Shown one piece after another: positions 40,826-50,846 of a stretch of 60,785 nt of DNA. The stretch comes from Pseudomonadota bacterium (GTDB lineage: Bacteria > Pseudomonadota > Gammaproteobacteria > Steroidobacterales > Steroidobacteraceae). The translations under genes were made by a program, and so were the position numbers. The notes beneath the pieces are model-generated. The model was not told where the DNA came from. It saw nothing but the letters and a program-made list of their open reading frames with translations, and did not search any database. Location of the stretch: contig JANXWS010000075.1 in assembly GCA_025351005.1 (NCBI GenBank), forward strand, positions 1 through 60,785, given 5' to 3'. Within the stretch, counting starts at the first letter, position 1; every line of letters starts with the position of its first letter.

Positions 40826-41896
40826 TCAGCGCGGCGCGACGACCAGGACCGTGAACGTGTCCGGCAGCGGCACCGGTCGCGGGTGCGGCTGTTCCGTCGT
40901 CGCCGGCGGCGCCGGCCCGAAATCGGCCGTGACCAGGTAGATCCGCCGCGATGCGGGGTCGATCGCCATGGTGCGGGCTCCCTTGCGGGTCGGCACGGTG
41001 GCGAGGACCTGGTAGCGGTCCGCCGACCGCTGCCGCACGACGGTCAGCGTGCCCTCGCCGTTCGAACTGAACGCGAGGCCGTGCGCCGCATCAAACGCGG
41101 CGGCATCCGGGCCCGCGCCGATCGGCACGCGCGCCACCTGATGCCCGTCACGGCCGTCGGTGACGACCATCACCTTGCTGCTGCACACCGAGAACAGCCG
41201 GGCGTGCGCGCGATCGATGGCGAGACCGCTTGGACTGTCGCAGCCCGGCAGCGGCCACGTCGCGTCCACCACGAGCTTGACCGAGTCGATGCGCACCAGC
41301 TGGCCGGGATTGGTCTCGATGTTGACGTAGACATGGCCACGGCCGTCGTCAACCGAGAATTCCGGCTTGCCGGGCACGGTGATCTTGGCGGCGAGCGAGA
41401 GCGTGTCGGCGTCGAACACCGTGACGTCGCTGCTGCGGCCGTTGAACGTGTACAGGTGCCGACCGGTGGGTTCGTAGAGGATCGCGTCGGGGTTGGCGCC
41501 GGGTACCGGGACTTCGCGCCGCACCGCGAGCGTGTCGTAGTCGAATTCAGTGATCGAGTTGGCTCTGCCGTTGCTCGTATAGCCGCGCTTCAGATCGGGC
41601 GCGAGCGCGACGCCGTGCACGCCCGCCGTGTCAGGGATCCGGCCGAGGAGCCTGCCGGACGCGCTGTCGACGACCTCGACGTGATCGGCGCGTGTGACGA
41701 AGAGACGCTGGCGTGCCGCATCCATCGCCAGGTAGTCCCAGCCGCCCGCGCCGCCGAGCTGCCAGCGCTCGGTGACCGCATACCCGGGATTGGTGGCGCC
41801 CGGGGCCGCTGCAAGCGGCACGAGACAGGCGGCGGCCACGGTCGCTGCGCGTACGCCGCGAAGCATCGTGGGGCCGGCGGTCCTCAGGTGTGGCAT
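40826..41896 (-). CDS. Exported YncE-like beta-propeller protein
   Basis: A 356-residue secreted protein with a signal peptide (VRAATVAAACLVPLAAAPGA) and repeated blades of the YncE/surface-layer propeller type, for example RLFVTRADHVEVVDSASGR and HLYTFNGRSSDVTVFDADT. Start ATG 41896 has GGAG eight bases upstream; ATG 41866 is an alternative. Such proteins bind ligands or DNA in the periplasm, but the role here is unknown. It follows the helical lipoprotein gene by 56 bp on the same strand. Confidence 0.8.
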   Translation of the reverse strand: MPHLRTAGPTMLRGVRAATVAAACLVPLAAAPGATNPGYAVTERWQLGGAGGWDYLAMDAARQRLFVTRADHVEVVDSASGRLLGRIPDTAGVHGVALAPDLKRGYTSNGRANSITEFDYDTLAVRREVPVPGANPDAILYEPTGRHLYTFNGRSSDVTVFDADTLSLAAKITVPGKPEFSVDDGRGHVYVNIETNPGQLVRIDSVKLVVDATWPLPGCDSPSGLAIDRAHARLFSVCSSKVMVVTDGRDGHQVARVPIGAGPDAAAFDAAHGLAFSSNGEGTLTVVRQRSADRYQVLATVPTRKGARTMAIDPASRRIYLVTADFGPAPPATTEQPHPRPVPLPDTFTVLVVAPR

Positions 41897-41952
41897 CGGG
41901 AGTGCTCCATTGCCAGCCGGGCGCACCGCGCTCGCGCGCAGCGCATCACGGC

Positions 41953-42576
41953 TCAGGCGCCCGGCTTCGCGGCGGTCCCGCCGAGGGTCGATGCGATCGC
42001 ATCGACCTTGGCCTTGACGACCTTGGCCTTGTCGAGCGCGGCCTGGACACTGCCGGCGCCGAATGCCGCCTTGGCGTCGTCCCAGCCGGTCTTGGCATCG
42101 GCGAGTCCGGACTTGGCGACCGCGAGTCCATCCTTGGTCACGCCGGCCGGCAGCTTTTTCGACTTCGCGACGGCCGCGAGCTTGGCTTCGACGGCGGCGA
42201 CCGACTGCGGCAGCTCTGCGGCGAGCGTCGTCCACTGTGCGCCTAGTGCCTCGAGCACTTCCTTCTTTTTCGCGGCGGCGGCGTCCGCGAGTCCCTTCGC
42301 CTCGGTCAGTAGCGCCGGCGTGCCGGTGATCACGGTCTTGTAGTCCTGCTTGTCGAAAGCCGCCTTCAGTTCCGTCAACCGCTGGTTGACCGACGTCATC
42401 TGGTCCGGAATGTACTGCTGTGCGTCGGCGCCCGCCGCAGTGACGGCTGCCTCGACGTCGCCGATCAGTTTCTTTGCCGGCTCCATCTGGTTGACGCATG
42501 CCGCAAGCGCAAGGCCCGCCGAGAACGCGACCAGGAACCGGGTGGCCCGGGTGCGCGAGGTTACCGTGAGATTCAT
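41953..42576 (-). CDS. Alpha-helical lipoprotein of unknown function
   Basis: A 207-residue predicted lipoprotein: signal peptide with lipobox LAAC (Cys27) and a mature part rich in Ala, Lys and Asp that reads as long amphipathic helices. I recognise no catalytic motif. The ATG at 42576 has GGAGG nine bases upstream. It may be cotranscribed with the beta-propeller gene, suggesting a shared envelope role. Confidence 0.75.
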   Translation of the reverse strand: MNLTVTSRTRATRFLVAFSAGLALAACVNQMEPAKKLIGDVEAAVTAAGADAQQYIPDQMTSVNQRLTELKAAFDKQDYKTVITGTPALLTEAKGLADAAAAKKKEVLEALGAQWTTLAAELPQSVAAVEAKLAAVAKSKKLPAGVTKDGLAVAKSGLADAKTGWDDAKAAFGAGSVQAALDKAKVVKAKVDAIASTLGGTAAKPGA

Positions 42577-42938
42577 CGTTTTGGTCCTCCAGGGGTGCCG
42601 TCAGCCTGCGGCCGCGTGCAGCGGCGGGGCCGCGAGATTACGCCAATCGAAAATCCGCGACAACGGCCAGCCGTGCTTGACCGCCCGCGGGCGGCGCGGC
42701 GAGCATCGGCTGACCTCGGCCGCCGCGACCCGGCGGCACGGCGGCACGGCGGCGCAGGAGGCGCGGGATGCGGGTCAACGGCCATCCGGATGACCGTGCC
42801 GGCCTGCCGCCGGGTCACCCGGGGCACAGCAGGGCCGCGACCTTAGCGGCCGACGCGGACGTCCGGACTCCGTCCCGCCCCGCTGCATGCGGTAGTCTTT
42901 GAGGAAGCGGCGCGGCGATCGCACCCGGAGTGCACTGC
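42577..42938. other. 362-bp intergenic region with a short palindrome and GC repeats
   Basis: Between divergent genes. It holds the lipoprotein ribosome site, a perfect 14-bp GC palindrome CCGCCCGCGGGCGG (42681-42694), and three tandem near-copies of GGCGGCAC (42732-42755). I saw no intrinsic terminator, RNA gene or supported small gene. Confidence 0.4.
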
Positions 42939-44240
42939 GTGAAGATCCCCGAAATCCTGATCGTCGAGACCGTTCATCAGCCCGGCAGCCTGGCCAAGGT
43001 GCTGCAGGTAATTGCCGACGCCGGGCTCGTGATCGAGCACCTGACCGCCCTGAAGCGCGAGCAGGGGCGGACCCAGTGGGAGATCACGCTCGAGATGGAC
43101 GACAGCGCGGACCACAAACTGTACGAGCGCATCGACCGCTTGCCGACCGCGCGCTTTGTCGGCAAGTCCGACCGAGTCTTCAACCGCCACCGGGGCGGCA
43201 AGCTGCGCGTGACCGCGAGCCTGCCGATCAACACGCAGCAGGTGCTGCGCGACATCTACACGCCGGGCGTTGCCCGCGTGTGTCTCGCCATTCGCGACGA
43301 CCCTGAGCGAGCCTGGGACTACACGAGCCTCGGCCGGACGGTCGCCGTCATTACCAACGGCACGGCAATCCTCGGGCTCGGCGACATCGGGCCGCTGGCC
43401 GGCCTGCCGGTGATGGAGGGGAAGGCGGCGCTGTTCGCCTCGCTCGTCGGCATCAACGGCATCCCGATACTGATCGACGACAAGGAGCCGCGGCGGGTCG
43501 TCGACACGATCATGGCGATCGAGAAATCGTTCGGCGCGATCCAGCTCGAAGACTTCGCGGCGCCCGCGTGCTTCGAGATCGAGGCGGAGTTGCGGCGCCG
43601 GCTCACGAAGCCGGTGCTGCACGACGACCAGCATGGCACCGCGGTCGTCGTGCTGGCGGCGCTGCACAACGCCGCACGCCACGCCGGGCGGCGGCTCGAG
43701 GACAGCACGATCGGCCAGATCGGTCTCGGCGCGGCCGGGCTCGGCATCGTGCGCCTGCTGCGCGCGCACGGCGCGGTACGGATCCTGGGCGCCGATCGCA
43801 GCGAGGCGGCGCTGCTGCGGCTCGAGGCACTGGGCGGCAAGCGCGCGACGCTCGAGGAGATCATGGCAGGCTGCGACGTCGTCGTCGCCACGACCGGCGT
43901 CAAGGGATTGATCCGCGAGGAGCTGGTGCGACCCGGCCAGGTGATTCTCGCGCTCTCGAACCCGGACCCGGAGATCGAGCCGATCGTGGCGCTCGAGCGC
44001 GGCGCCGCGTTCGCGGCCGATGGCAAGGGGATCAACAACGTGCTCGGCTTCCCGGGCCTGTTCAAGGGCGCGCTTGACGCGCGCGCACCATGCTTTACCG
44101 ACCGGATGCTGATGGCGGCGGCGCACTCGATCGCGGCACTGGCCCCTCGGGACGACCTCGTGCCGGATCCGCTCGATCCCGAAGTGCACGCCGCGGTTGC
44201 GGGGGCGGTGCAGAACGCGGCAACAAAGGCCTCGTCATAA
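42939..44240 (+). CDS. ACT-domain malic enzyme
   Basis: Oxidative decarboxylation of malate to pyruvate, 433 residues. An N-terminal ACT domain (about 1-80, KIPEILIVETVHQPGSLAKVL) precedes the malic domain with YTPGVARVC and the metal-binding FEIEAEL / HDDQHGTA region, then a Rossmann domain with IGLGAAGLGIVRLL. The ACT domain suggests allosteric control by a small ligand. The start GTG 42939 was preferred to GTG 42930 because GGAG lies eight bases before it and conserved relatives start with MKIPEI. No phosphotransacetylase-like extension is present. Confidence 0.9.
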   Translation: MKIPEILIVETVHQPGSLAKVLQVIADAGLVIEHLTALKREQGRTQWEITLEMDDSADHKLYERIDRLPTARFVGKSDRVFNRHRGGKLRVTASLPINTQQVLRDIYTPGVARVCLAIRDDPERAWDYTSLGRTVAVITNGTAILGLGDIGPLAGLPVMEGKAALFASLVGINGIPILIDDKEPRRVVDTIMAIEKSFGAIQLEDFAAPACFEIEAELRRRLTKPVLHDDQHGTAVVVLAALHNAARHAGRRLEDSTIGQIGLGAAGLGIVRLLRAHGAVRILGADRSEAALLRLEALGGKRATLEEIMAGCDVVVATTGVKGLIREELVRPGQVILALSNPDPEIEPIVALERGAAFAADGKGINNVLGFPGLFKGALDARAPCFTDRMLMAAAHSIAALAPRDDLVPDPLDPEVHAAVAGAVQNAATKASS

Positions 44241-44247
44241 GTCGAGG

Positions 44248-44266
44248 TTTGGATCGGATATCCAAA
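44248..44266. promoter_or_regulatory. Inverted repeat, possible operator
   Basis: TTTGGAT (44248-44254) and ATCCAAA (44260-44266) are perfect 7-bp arms separated by CGGAT, eight bases after the malic enzyme stop and ahead of the small HTH gene, in locally AT-richer DNA. It may be an operator; a short hairpin at the end of the malic enzyme transcript is the alternative. Confidence 0.4.
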
Positions 44267-44368
44267 TTGAGGTTGGCTTTGAAGCGATTCCCGTGCATGA
44301 TTGCCAGCCCTGCCGCGTTCCAACAGTTGCATCGGCAGTTATCCAAGGCTCCCAAGAGTTCAAACCTT

Positions 44369-44566
44369 ATGACCAAGAAGCGCGCTCATCACGGGCACGG
44401 CTGGACGCCGTCCGATCTCAAAAGGCTCAGGTCGCTGGTGGCGAAAGGCATGCCCCGCGCTGACATCTCAAAGATCCTGGGCCGCACGGTCTCGGCGGTG
44501 TACCAGCGGATCGTGACCGAGCGGCTGAGCCCGCGCCGCCGACGCGGCAAGCGCCGCGCGCGCTGA
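44369..44566 (+). CDS. Small helix-turn-helix protein
   Basis: A 65-residue basic protein from ATG 44369; an in-frame ATG at 44297 would add 24 residues. WTPSDLKRLRSLVAKGMP followed by ISKILGRTVSAVYQRI reads as a compact three-helix DNA-binding module (SANT/Myb-like or short HTH), and the tail is Arg-rich. I do not know its target. It lies just downstream of malic enzyme behind an inverted repeat that it might bind. Confidence 0.6.
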   Translation: MTKKRAHHGHGWTPSDLKRLRSLVAKGMPRADISKILGRTVSAVYQRIVTERLSPRRRRGKRRAR

Positions 44567-44645
44567 CCTTCGGCGCGCCGGTCGCGCGCACTCCGAACGG
44601 ACCTGGAGCACGCCGGCCGCGCTGCCGGCGCGGCCGGCTGTTGCC

Positions 44646-45113
44646 TCAGTAGCGCAGGCCCGCGCGCCGGAATGCCGCGCAAAGCAGCCATAGGGGCCCG
44701 ATCAGCAGGAACAGCATGTCCTTGTAGAAGGACGGGCGCCGACCCTCGATCGCGTGGCCGACGAACTGGCCGATCCAGGCCACGACGAAGATCGCGGCGC
44801 AGGTGCGCCACAGCGGCGGCGCAGCCTGCGCGAGCCACACGAGGCTCGCGAGCATCAGGGCGAGGACCGGCACCATCGCGAGCGCCAGGCGCGGCGACAG
44901 TAACGCGTAGTAGACGAGACCGGCGCCCGCCACCAGCGTCGCCCAGTTCAGGAGCGGCGCGCGCGCGACGAGCGTGGCCGGCATCGGCACGGACCACAAC
45001 AGGCCGAGCACCGACAATACGATCATCGGCACGCACACCCAGTGCAGCGCCTTGTTCACCGGGTGGCGGTGACTGACTGCATAGTCCTTCAGCCAATCGT
45101 CGACGGTGCGCAT
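44646..45113 (-). CDS. DUF962 (Mpo1-like) membrane protein
   Basis: A 155-residue protein with about four membrane segments. It starts MRTVDDWLKDYAVSHRHPVNK and contains HWVCVP and WIGQFVGHAIEGRRPS, whose conserved histidines identify the Mpo1 family. The yeast member is an iron-dependent dioxygenase in phytosphingosine breakdown; bacterial members are of unknown substrate. It diverges from the OmpA-like gene. Confidence 0.88.
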   Translation of the reverse strand: MRTVDDWLKDYAVSHRHPVNKALHWVCVPMIVLSVLGLLWSVPMPATLVARAPLLNWATLVAGAGLVYYALLSPRLALAMVPVLALMLASLVWLAQAAPPLWRTCAAIFVVAWIGQFVGHAIEGRRPSFYKDMLFLLIGPLWLLCAAFRRAGLRY

Positions 45114-45213
45114 CGTGCGGCTCCTGCTGGCGGCACCACTTTAGCAAGGGCGGCCCGCGACCTTAAGGCGCGATAGACTTGAGGTGTCGGTCACGCACCC
45201 GGGGAGGGACCAA

Positions 45214-45864
45214 GTGCATTGCAGCATCCGGCGCCAGGGCCGGCGGCGGCGCGCTGCGTGGCTACTGCTTGCGTCCATCGGCTGGCTGGCGGGTAGCGGC
45301 GCGGCGTGGGGCGCGGACAGCGCGGCCATCGCCGCGGGCTCGGTGTCCGGCGGCCAGGCGAAGGACAGCCTCCGTCGCGCCGCACTCGCGGGCGGCATCG
45401 CGCCGCTCTCCGCCGCTGCGGCGACGTACTACATGGACGTGCAGGAGCTGAAGCTGCGGAACGAATTCGCAGCTACCGACATCCTGGTCAGCCGCGCCGC
45501 CGACGAGATCACGCTGACGATCCTGGAGCGGGACGCGTTCGCGATCGACGGCGCCGAACTGACACCGGGCTCCCACGCGTTGTTCGACCGCCTCAGCGGC
45601 GTGTTGCGCCGCTACGAGAAGACCCTCGTCGAGATCGCCGCGTACGCCGAAGGGCGCGGCAGCCGCGAGCAAAGCCAGCAGCTGGCCGACCGGCGCGCAG
45701 CGGCAGTCGCTGCCTATCTGGAGGCGCGCGGCATCGGTCGCAGCCGCGTGTTCGCGATCGGCGCCGCCGGACGGCGCCCGGTGGACCGCAGCGACAGGGC
45801 CAGTAGCCGCGCCCGCAACCGGCGGGTCGAGCTGACGCTGTCGCCGATCGTGCAGGGCGGCTGA
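45214..45864 (+). CDS. OmpA-family outer-membrane/periplasmic protein
   Basis: A 216-residue exported protein with a C-terminal OmpA peptidoglycan-binding domain: LSGVLRRYEKTLVEIAAYAE, then QQLADRRAAAVAAYL and RNRRVELTL. The start GTG 45214 has GGAGG six bases upstream and yields a standard signal peptide ending GAAWGA; GTG 45184 is a poorer choice. The segment before the OmpA domain has no barrel-like repeats, so it is probably a soluble or peripheral wall-binding protein. It converges with rpoH. Confidence 0.83.
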   Translation: MHCSIRRQGRRRRAAWLLLASIGWLAGSGAAWGADSAAIAAGSVSGGQAKDSLRRAALAGGIAPLSAAAATYYMDVQELKLRNEFAATDILVSRAADEITLTILERDAFAIDGAELTPGSHALFDRLSGVLRRYEKTLVEIAAYAEGRGSREQSQQLADRRAAAVAAYLEARGIGRSRVFAIGAAGRRPVDRSDRASSRARNRRVELTLSPIVQGG

Positions 45865-45875
45865 GCGACGGCCGG

Positions 45876-46757
45876 TCAGGCCATCGCAGCCTTCAGCTTC
45901 TTGAGGGCGCTCGATTCGATCTGGCGGATGCGCTCCGCCGACACGGCGTATTCGGCGGCCAGCTCCTGCAGCGTCGCCTTGCCCTCGTCGACCAGCCAGC
46001 GGCGCTCGACGATCGTGCGGCTGCGCGGGTCGAGCGTCGCGAGCGCGTGCTTGAGGCGCGCGCCGGAGGCCTCCTCCCACTGCGCGCGCTCGACCGCGAC
46101 CGCTGGATCGGCATCCGGCGCAGGCAAGTAGGCCGCCGGCGAATAGCTGCTGTCCTCGGCGTCGAGGTCGGGGGCCGGGTCGAAGGCGATGTCCCGCGCC
46201 GCGAGGCGCTGCTCCATCTGCGAGACCTCGGCCGGCGTGACGCCGAGGTCCCTTGCGACCGCGAGCGTCTCATCGGCGGACAGCCATGCCAGGCTCTTCT
46301 TCGCCTTGCGGAGGTTGAAGAACAGCTTGCGCTGCGCCTTGGTCGTCGCGACCTTGACGAGCCGCCAGTTGCGGAGCACGTACTCGTGGATCTCGGCGCG
46401 GATCCAGTGCACGGCGAACGACACCAGCCGCACGCCGATCGCCGGATCGAAGCGCTTGACGGCCTTCATCAGGCCGACGTTGCCTTCCTGCACCAGGTCG
46501 CCGATCGGCAGGCCGTAGCCGGCGTAGCCGCGCGCGATGTGGACCACGAAGCGCAGGTGCGAGATCACGAGCTCGCGAGCGGCCTCGAGGTCCGCTTGCT
46601 CGCGGAACCGGGTGGCAAGCCGAACTTCCTCGTCCTTGGACAGCACCGGGATGCGCGCGACCGCCTCGACGTAGGCTTCGAGGCTACCGACCGGCCCGCG
46701 CAGCGCGCGGGCGGTGCCGACCGGGGGTCCGGCTGTTGCAAGCGCCATCGTCGTCAT
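45876..46757 (-). CDS. rpoH: Heat-shock sigma factor sigma-32
   Basis: RNA polymerase sigma factor of 293 residues. Region 2 reads [16 protein letters not shown] and [14 protein letters not shown], the RpoH box is [13 protein letters not shown], and region 4 ends [15 protein letters not shown]. It is 144 bp downstream of ftsX, the usual position in gammaproteobacteria, with its own promoter and a CIRCE element in between, so it is likely heat-controlled by HrcA as well as by protein stability. Confidence 0.96.
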   Translation of the reverse strand: MTTMALATAGPPVGTARALRGPVGSLEAYVEAVARIPVLSKDEEVRLATRFREQADLEAARELVISHLRFVVHIARGYAGYGLPIGDLVQEGNVGLMKAVKRFDPAIGVRLVSFAVHWIRAEIHEYVLRNWRLVKVATTKAQRKLFFNLRKAKKSLAWLSADETLAVARDLGVTPAEVSQMEQRLAARDIAFDPAPDLDAEDSSYSPAAYLPAPDADPAVAVERAQWEEASGARLKHALATLDPRSRTIVERRWLVDEGKATLQELAAEYAVSAERIRQIESSALKKLKAAMA

Positions 46758-46811
46758 GTGCTGACCGCCTCCATTGCCGGATCAGTTGCAGGACCCGGGG
46801 TCCCCGCCATG

Positions 46812-46838
46812 TTAGCACTCGGTCGATTAGAGTGCTAA
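46812..46838. promoter_or_regulatory. Perfect CIRCE element upstream of rpoH
   Basis: TTAGCACTC-N9-GAGTGCTAA matches the HrcA operator consensus at every position. It lies between the predicted rpoH transcription start and the start codon, about 18-44 bases into the leader, where bound HrcA would block initiation or early elongation. Confidence 0.93.
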
Positions 46839-46862
46839 ACCGTGAACCGGTTCCAGGATTTA

Positions 46863-46891
46863 ATTATTGTAAAAACATAGGCTTATGACAA
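46863..46891 (-). promoter_or_regulatory. Candidate rpoH promoter
   Basis: Read on the minus strand, TTGTCA (46891-46886) and AATAAT (46868-46863) are spaced by exactly 17 bp in an AT-rich stretch; the -10 has five of six consensus bases. Transcription would start near 46856, just upstream of the CIRCE element. Confidence 0.6.
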
Positions 46892-46901
46892 CGACTCGTG
46901 C

Positions 46902-47882
46902 TCAGGCGTCGTTGCCCGGCTCGATCGCCCGCAGGTGCCGCGTCGCAGACACGAACGCGCCGAGCCAGCCGAGCGCCCCACTGCTGCCGAGGAGCAGCAT
47001 TGTCGTCTCGAGGTCGGGGCCGTGAACCTCGAAGCCGCTGCCGTAGGCGGCCGCAACGCGACCGATCGGTCCCGTGAGGATGAGCACGAAGCCTTCGACC
47101 AGCAGCCATGCGGAGATTCCGCCACCGAGCCCGTACCAGAAGCCGCCGTACAGGAACGGGCGGCGCACGAAGCTGTCGCTGCCCCCGACCAGTTTCGTCA
47201 CCTCGATCTCGACCCGCCGAGCGTCGATGTCGAGCCGGATCGTATTGCCGACGATCAGCAGAACCGCGAGCCCGAGCAGTGCCGCTACCAGCCCGACCGT
47301 GCGCCGCACCGCGTCGAGGATGGTGGTGAAGCGGCGGACCCACTCCGTGTCGAGCTGCACCTGGTCAACGCCCGGCAGGGCGCGCAGCGCGGCGGCAAGC
47401 GAAGTCACGGTCGCGGCATCGCCGGCGCCCTGGACAACCCGTGGCTCGACGACGATAGCAGCCGGCAGCGGGTTGTCCTTGAGCGCCTCGAGGGCGGCGC
47501 CGAGCCCCGACCAGCGGCGGAATTCCGCGAGGCCCTCCGCAGCGCTCACCAGCCGCGCGCTGGCAACGTCGCCGCGCGCGCCGATGCGCTCGGCAAGCTG
47601 TGCGCCATCGTGCTCGGCGAGCTGCGGTTTCAGGTAGACGGTCAGGTCGAGTGCATTCTGCCAGCCGGTGGCAACCACGCGGGCATTGACGACCAGGAGC
47701 TCGAGGCCGGTCGGCAGTGCGAGCGCGACGCCGATGACGCCGATCGTGAGCGCCGTTCCGAACGGCGCGCGCGCCAGCCGGCCGAGCGACGCGACCAGCG
47801 TCTGCAGGTGGCGCTCGAGCCAGCCCGACAGCGCCGAGCCGACGCGCCGTACGCCTGTGTCACGTGCGCCCCGCTCAGCCAT
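46902..47882 (-). CDS. ftsX: Cell-division ABC transporter permease FtsX
   Basis: Membrane partner of FtsE that controls wall hydrolases at the division site. The 326-residue protein has a cytoplasmic N-terminus, one membrane segment (FGTALTIGVIGVALALP), a periplasmic loop and three C-terminal segments, with the family block GNTIRLDIDARRVEIEV. The start at 47882 overlaps ftsE by 8 bp. Confidence 0.95.
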   Translation of the reverse strand: MAERGARDTGVRRVGSALSGWLERHLQTLVASLGRLARAPFGTALTIGVIGVALALPTGLELLVVNARVVATGWQNALDLTVYLKPQLAEHDGAQLAERIGARGDVASARLVSAAEGLAEFRRWSGLGAALEALKDNPLPAAIVVEPRVVQGAGDAATVTSLAAALRALPGVDQVQLDTEWVRRFTTILDAVRRTVGLVAALLGLAVLLIVGNTIRLDIDARRVEIEVTKLVGGSDSFVRRPFLYGGFWYGLGGGISAWLLVEGFVLILTGPIGRVAAAYGSGFEVHGPDLETTMLLLGSSGALGWLGAFVSATRHLRAIEPGNDA

Positions 47883-48540
47883 CGGCGGCTCCGGCGAGGC
47901 GGCCGTCGGCGAGCGCGATGCAACGCGCACCGAGCTTCTCGATCAGGTGCAGGTCGTGGCTCGCGACCACGACCGTCACGCCGACCTCGTTGAACCTGCG
48001 AAACAGGCGCATGACCTCGAGCGCAAGGTCCGGGTCGAGGTTGCCGGTCGGCTCGTCGGCGATCAGCAGCGGCGGCTTCGCGACCACCGCGCGCGCAATG
48101 CCGACCCGCTGCTGCTCGCCGGTCGAGAGTTCCACCGGCAGGCCGAGCTCGCGGCCCAGCAGCCCCACCTGGTCGAGCGCCGCGCGCACGCGCCGGTCGA
48201 TCTCCCGGCGCGGCGTACCCGCGATCACGAGTGGCAGCGCGACGTTGTCCCAGACGGGGCGGTCGTGCAGCAGCTTGTGATCCTGGAAGACCATGCCGAT
48301 CTGGCGGCGGTAGGCCGGAACGCCGCGGCGCCGGATGGCGGACAGGTTCTGGCCGGCGACGACGATCTGGCCGCGCGTCGGGCGCTCGATCAGCCCGAGC
48401 AGCTTAAGTGCGGTGCTCTTGCCGGCTCCCGAACGGCCGGTCAGGAATACCATCTCGCCCGTGGCCACCTCGAGCGAGAGGTCGGCGAGCGCCTCGCGGC
48501 CGCTGGGATAGCGCTTCACGACGCGTTCGAAGCGGATCAC
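47875..48540 (-). CDS. ftsE: Cell-division ATP-binding protein FtsE
   Basis: ABC ATPase of 221 residues. Walker A GRSGAGKST, signature LSTGEQQRVGIARA, Walker B LLIADEPTGNLD and the switch His in VASHD are intact. The FtsE hallmark HKLLHDRPVWDNV is present. The GTG start at 48540 overlaps the ftsY stop (GTGA), so ftsY, ftsE and ftsX form one operon. Confidence 0.95.
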   Translation of the reverse strand: MIRFERVVKRYPSGREALADLSLEVATGEMVFLTGRSGAGKSTALKLLGLIERPTRGQIVVAGQNLSAIRRRGVPAYRRQIGMVFQDHKLLHDRPVWDNVALPLVIAGTPRREIDRRVRAALDQVGLLGRELGLPVELSTGEQQRVGIARAVVAKPPLLIADEPTGNLDPDLALEVMRLFRRFNEVGVTVVVASHDLHLIEKLGARCIALADGRLAGAADG

Positions 48541-49550
48541 GCTGTGCCTGCTTCCGCGTCCGGCGCCGCCAGCAGCGTCGTGACGAAGTCCTCGACGTCG
48601 AACTCGCCGAAGTCGGTCGCTGTCTCGCCGGTCCCGATGTAGCGCAGCGGAATCCCGAGCTCGGTCGCGATCGCGATCACGATGCCGCCCTTGGCAGTAC
48701 CATCGAGCTTGGTCAGCACGATGCCGCCGACGCCGAGTGCGTCGTGGAAGACGCGCGCCTGGGCAAGCGCGTTCTGCCCCTGGCTCGCGTCCAGCACGAG
48801 CAGCACCTCGTGCGGCGCGGCCGGATCCTGGCGCGCGAGCACGCGCTTCACCTTGCGCAGCTCGTCCATCAGGTGGGCCTGGTTCTGCAGTCGCCCGGCG
48901 GTATCCGCGATCAAGACGTCCGTGCCGCGCGCGCGCGCCGCCGACAGCGCATCGAAGATCACCGCGGCCGGATCCGCTCCCGGCGACTGGGAGATGATCG
49001 GCACGCCGTTGCGGCTGCCCCAGATCTCGAGCTGTTCGACCGCCGCGGCGCGAAACGTGTCGCCCGCCGCAAGCAGCACCGAGCGGCCCTCGTCGGTCAG
49101 GCGCCGGGCGAGCTTGCCGATCGAGGTGGTCTTGCCCGAGCCGTTGACACCGACCACGAGCACGACGAACGGCCGGCAGGCCGGATCGACGACGAGCGGC
49201 CGCGCCACCGGCTCGAGCAGCGTGCGGATCGCGTCGCCAAGGGCCGCGAGCAACGCGTCCGGATCACGGAGCTCCCGGCGCGTCACCCGCCGACGCAGGT
49301 CCACGAGGATCCGTTCGGTCGCCGCGATGCCGACGTCGGCGGTCAGCAGCCGCAGCTCCAGATCGTCGAGCAGTTCCGCGTCGATCTGGCGGCCCGGCAG
49401 CCAGCTGCCGAGGTCTCGGCCGAGCGACGCGGCGCCGGCGCCGAGGCGCGCGCGCAGCCGCCCGAACAGGCCGCGCGCGCCGGTTGCGGCAGCGGTGCCG
49501 TTCGCGGTGACCGGCCCGCCGGCTGCTGGCTTCTTCGGGAAATCGAACAT
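48537..49550 (-). CDS. ftsY: Signal recognition particle receptor FtsY
   Basis: SRP-receptor GTPase, 337 residues. GVNGSGKTTSIGKLA is the P-loop, DTFRAAAVEQL the I-box segment, ADTAGRLQNQAHLM and TKLDGTAKGG the nucleotide-recognition motifs. The acidic N-terminal A domain is short here compared with E. coli (about 40 residues before the N domain). The start MFDFPKK at 49550 was chosen over an open extension to 49610. Confidence 0.95.
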   Translation of the reverse strand: MFDFPKKPAAGGPVTANGTAAATGARGLFGRLRARLGAGAASLGRDLGSWLPGRQIDAELLDDLELRLLTADVGIAATERILVDLRRRVTRRELRDPDALLAALGDAIRTLLEPVARPLVVDPACRPFVVLVVGVNGSGKTTSIGKLARRLTDEGRSVLLAAGDTFRAAAVEQLEIWGSRNGVPIISQSPGADPAAVIFDALSAARARGTDVLIADTAGRLQNQAHLMDELRKVKRVLARQDPAAPHEVLLVLDASQGQNALAQARVFHDALGVGGIVLTKLDGTAKGGIVIAIATELGIPLRYIGTGETATDFGEFDVEDFVTTLLAAPDAEAGTA

Positions 49551-49713
49551 CGGTGTACCGGTGACCCGCGCGCATTCTACCGGCGTCGGGCCGGCCGCAT
49601 CGGAAGACACGAAGGATCACGGCGCGGCGGCTTCCCGCCGTGCCCGGGCGCGTATGATCCGCCGCTGGGCCCGTGCGCGGGCGGCCGACCTGCGCCGAGG
49701 TTCGAAGACGGGC

Positions 49714-50845
<1,132 letters not shown>

Positions 50846-50846
<1 letters not shown>

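Noticed and set aside
42732-42755. GGCGGCAC repeats as a CRISPR or VNTR array
   Set aside because: Only three short near-copies with no spacers; simple GC-rich repetition.
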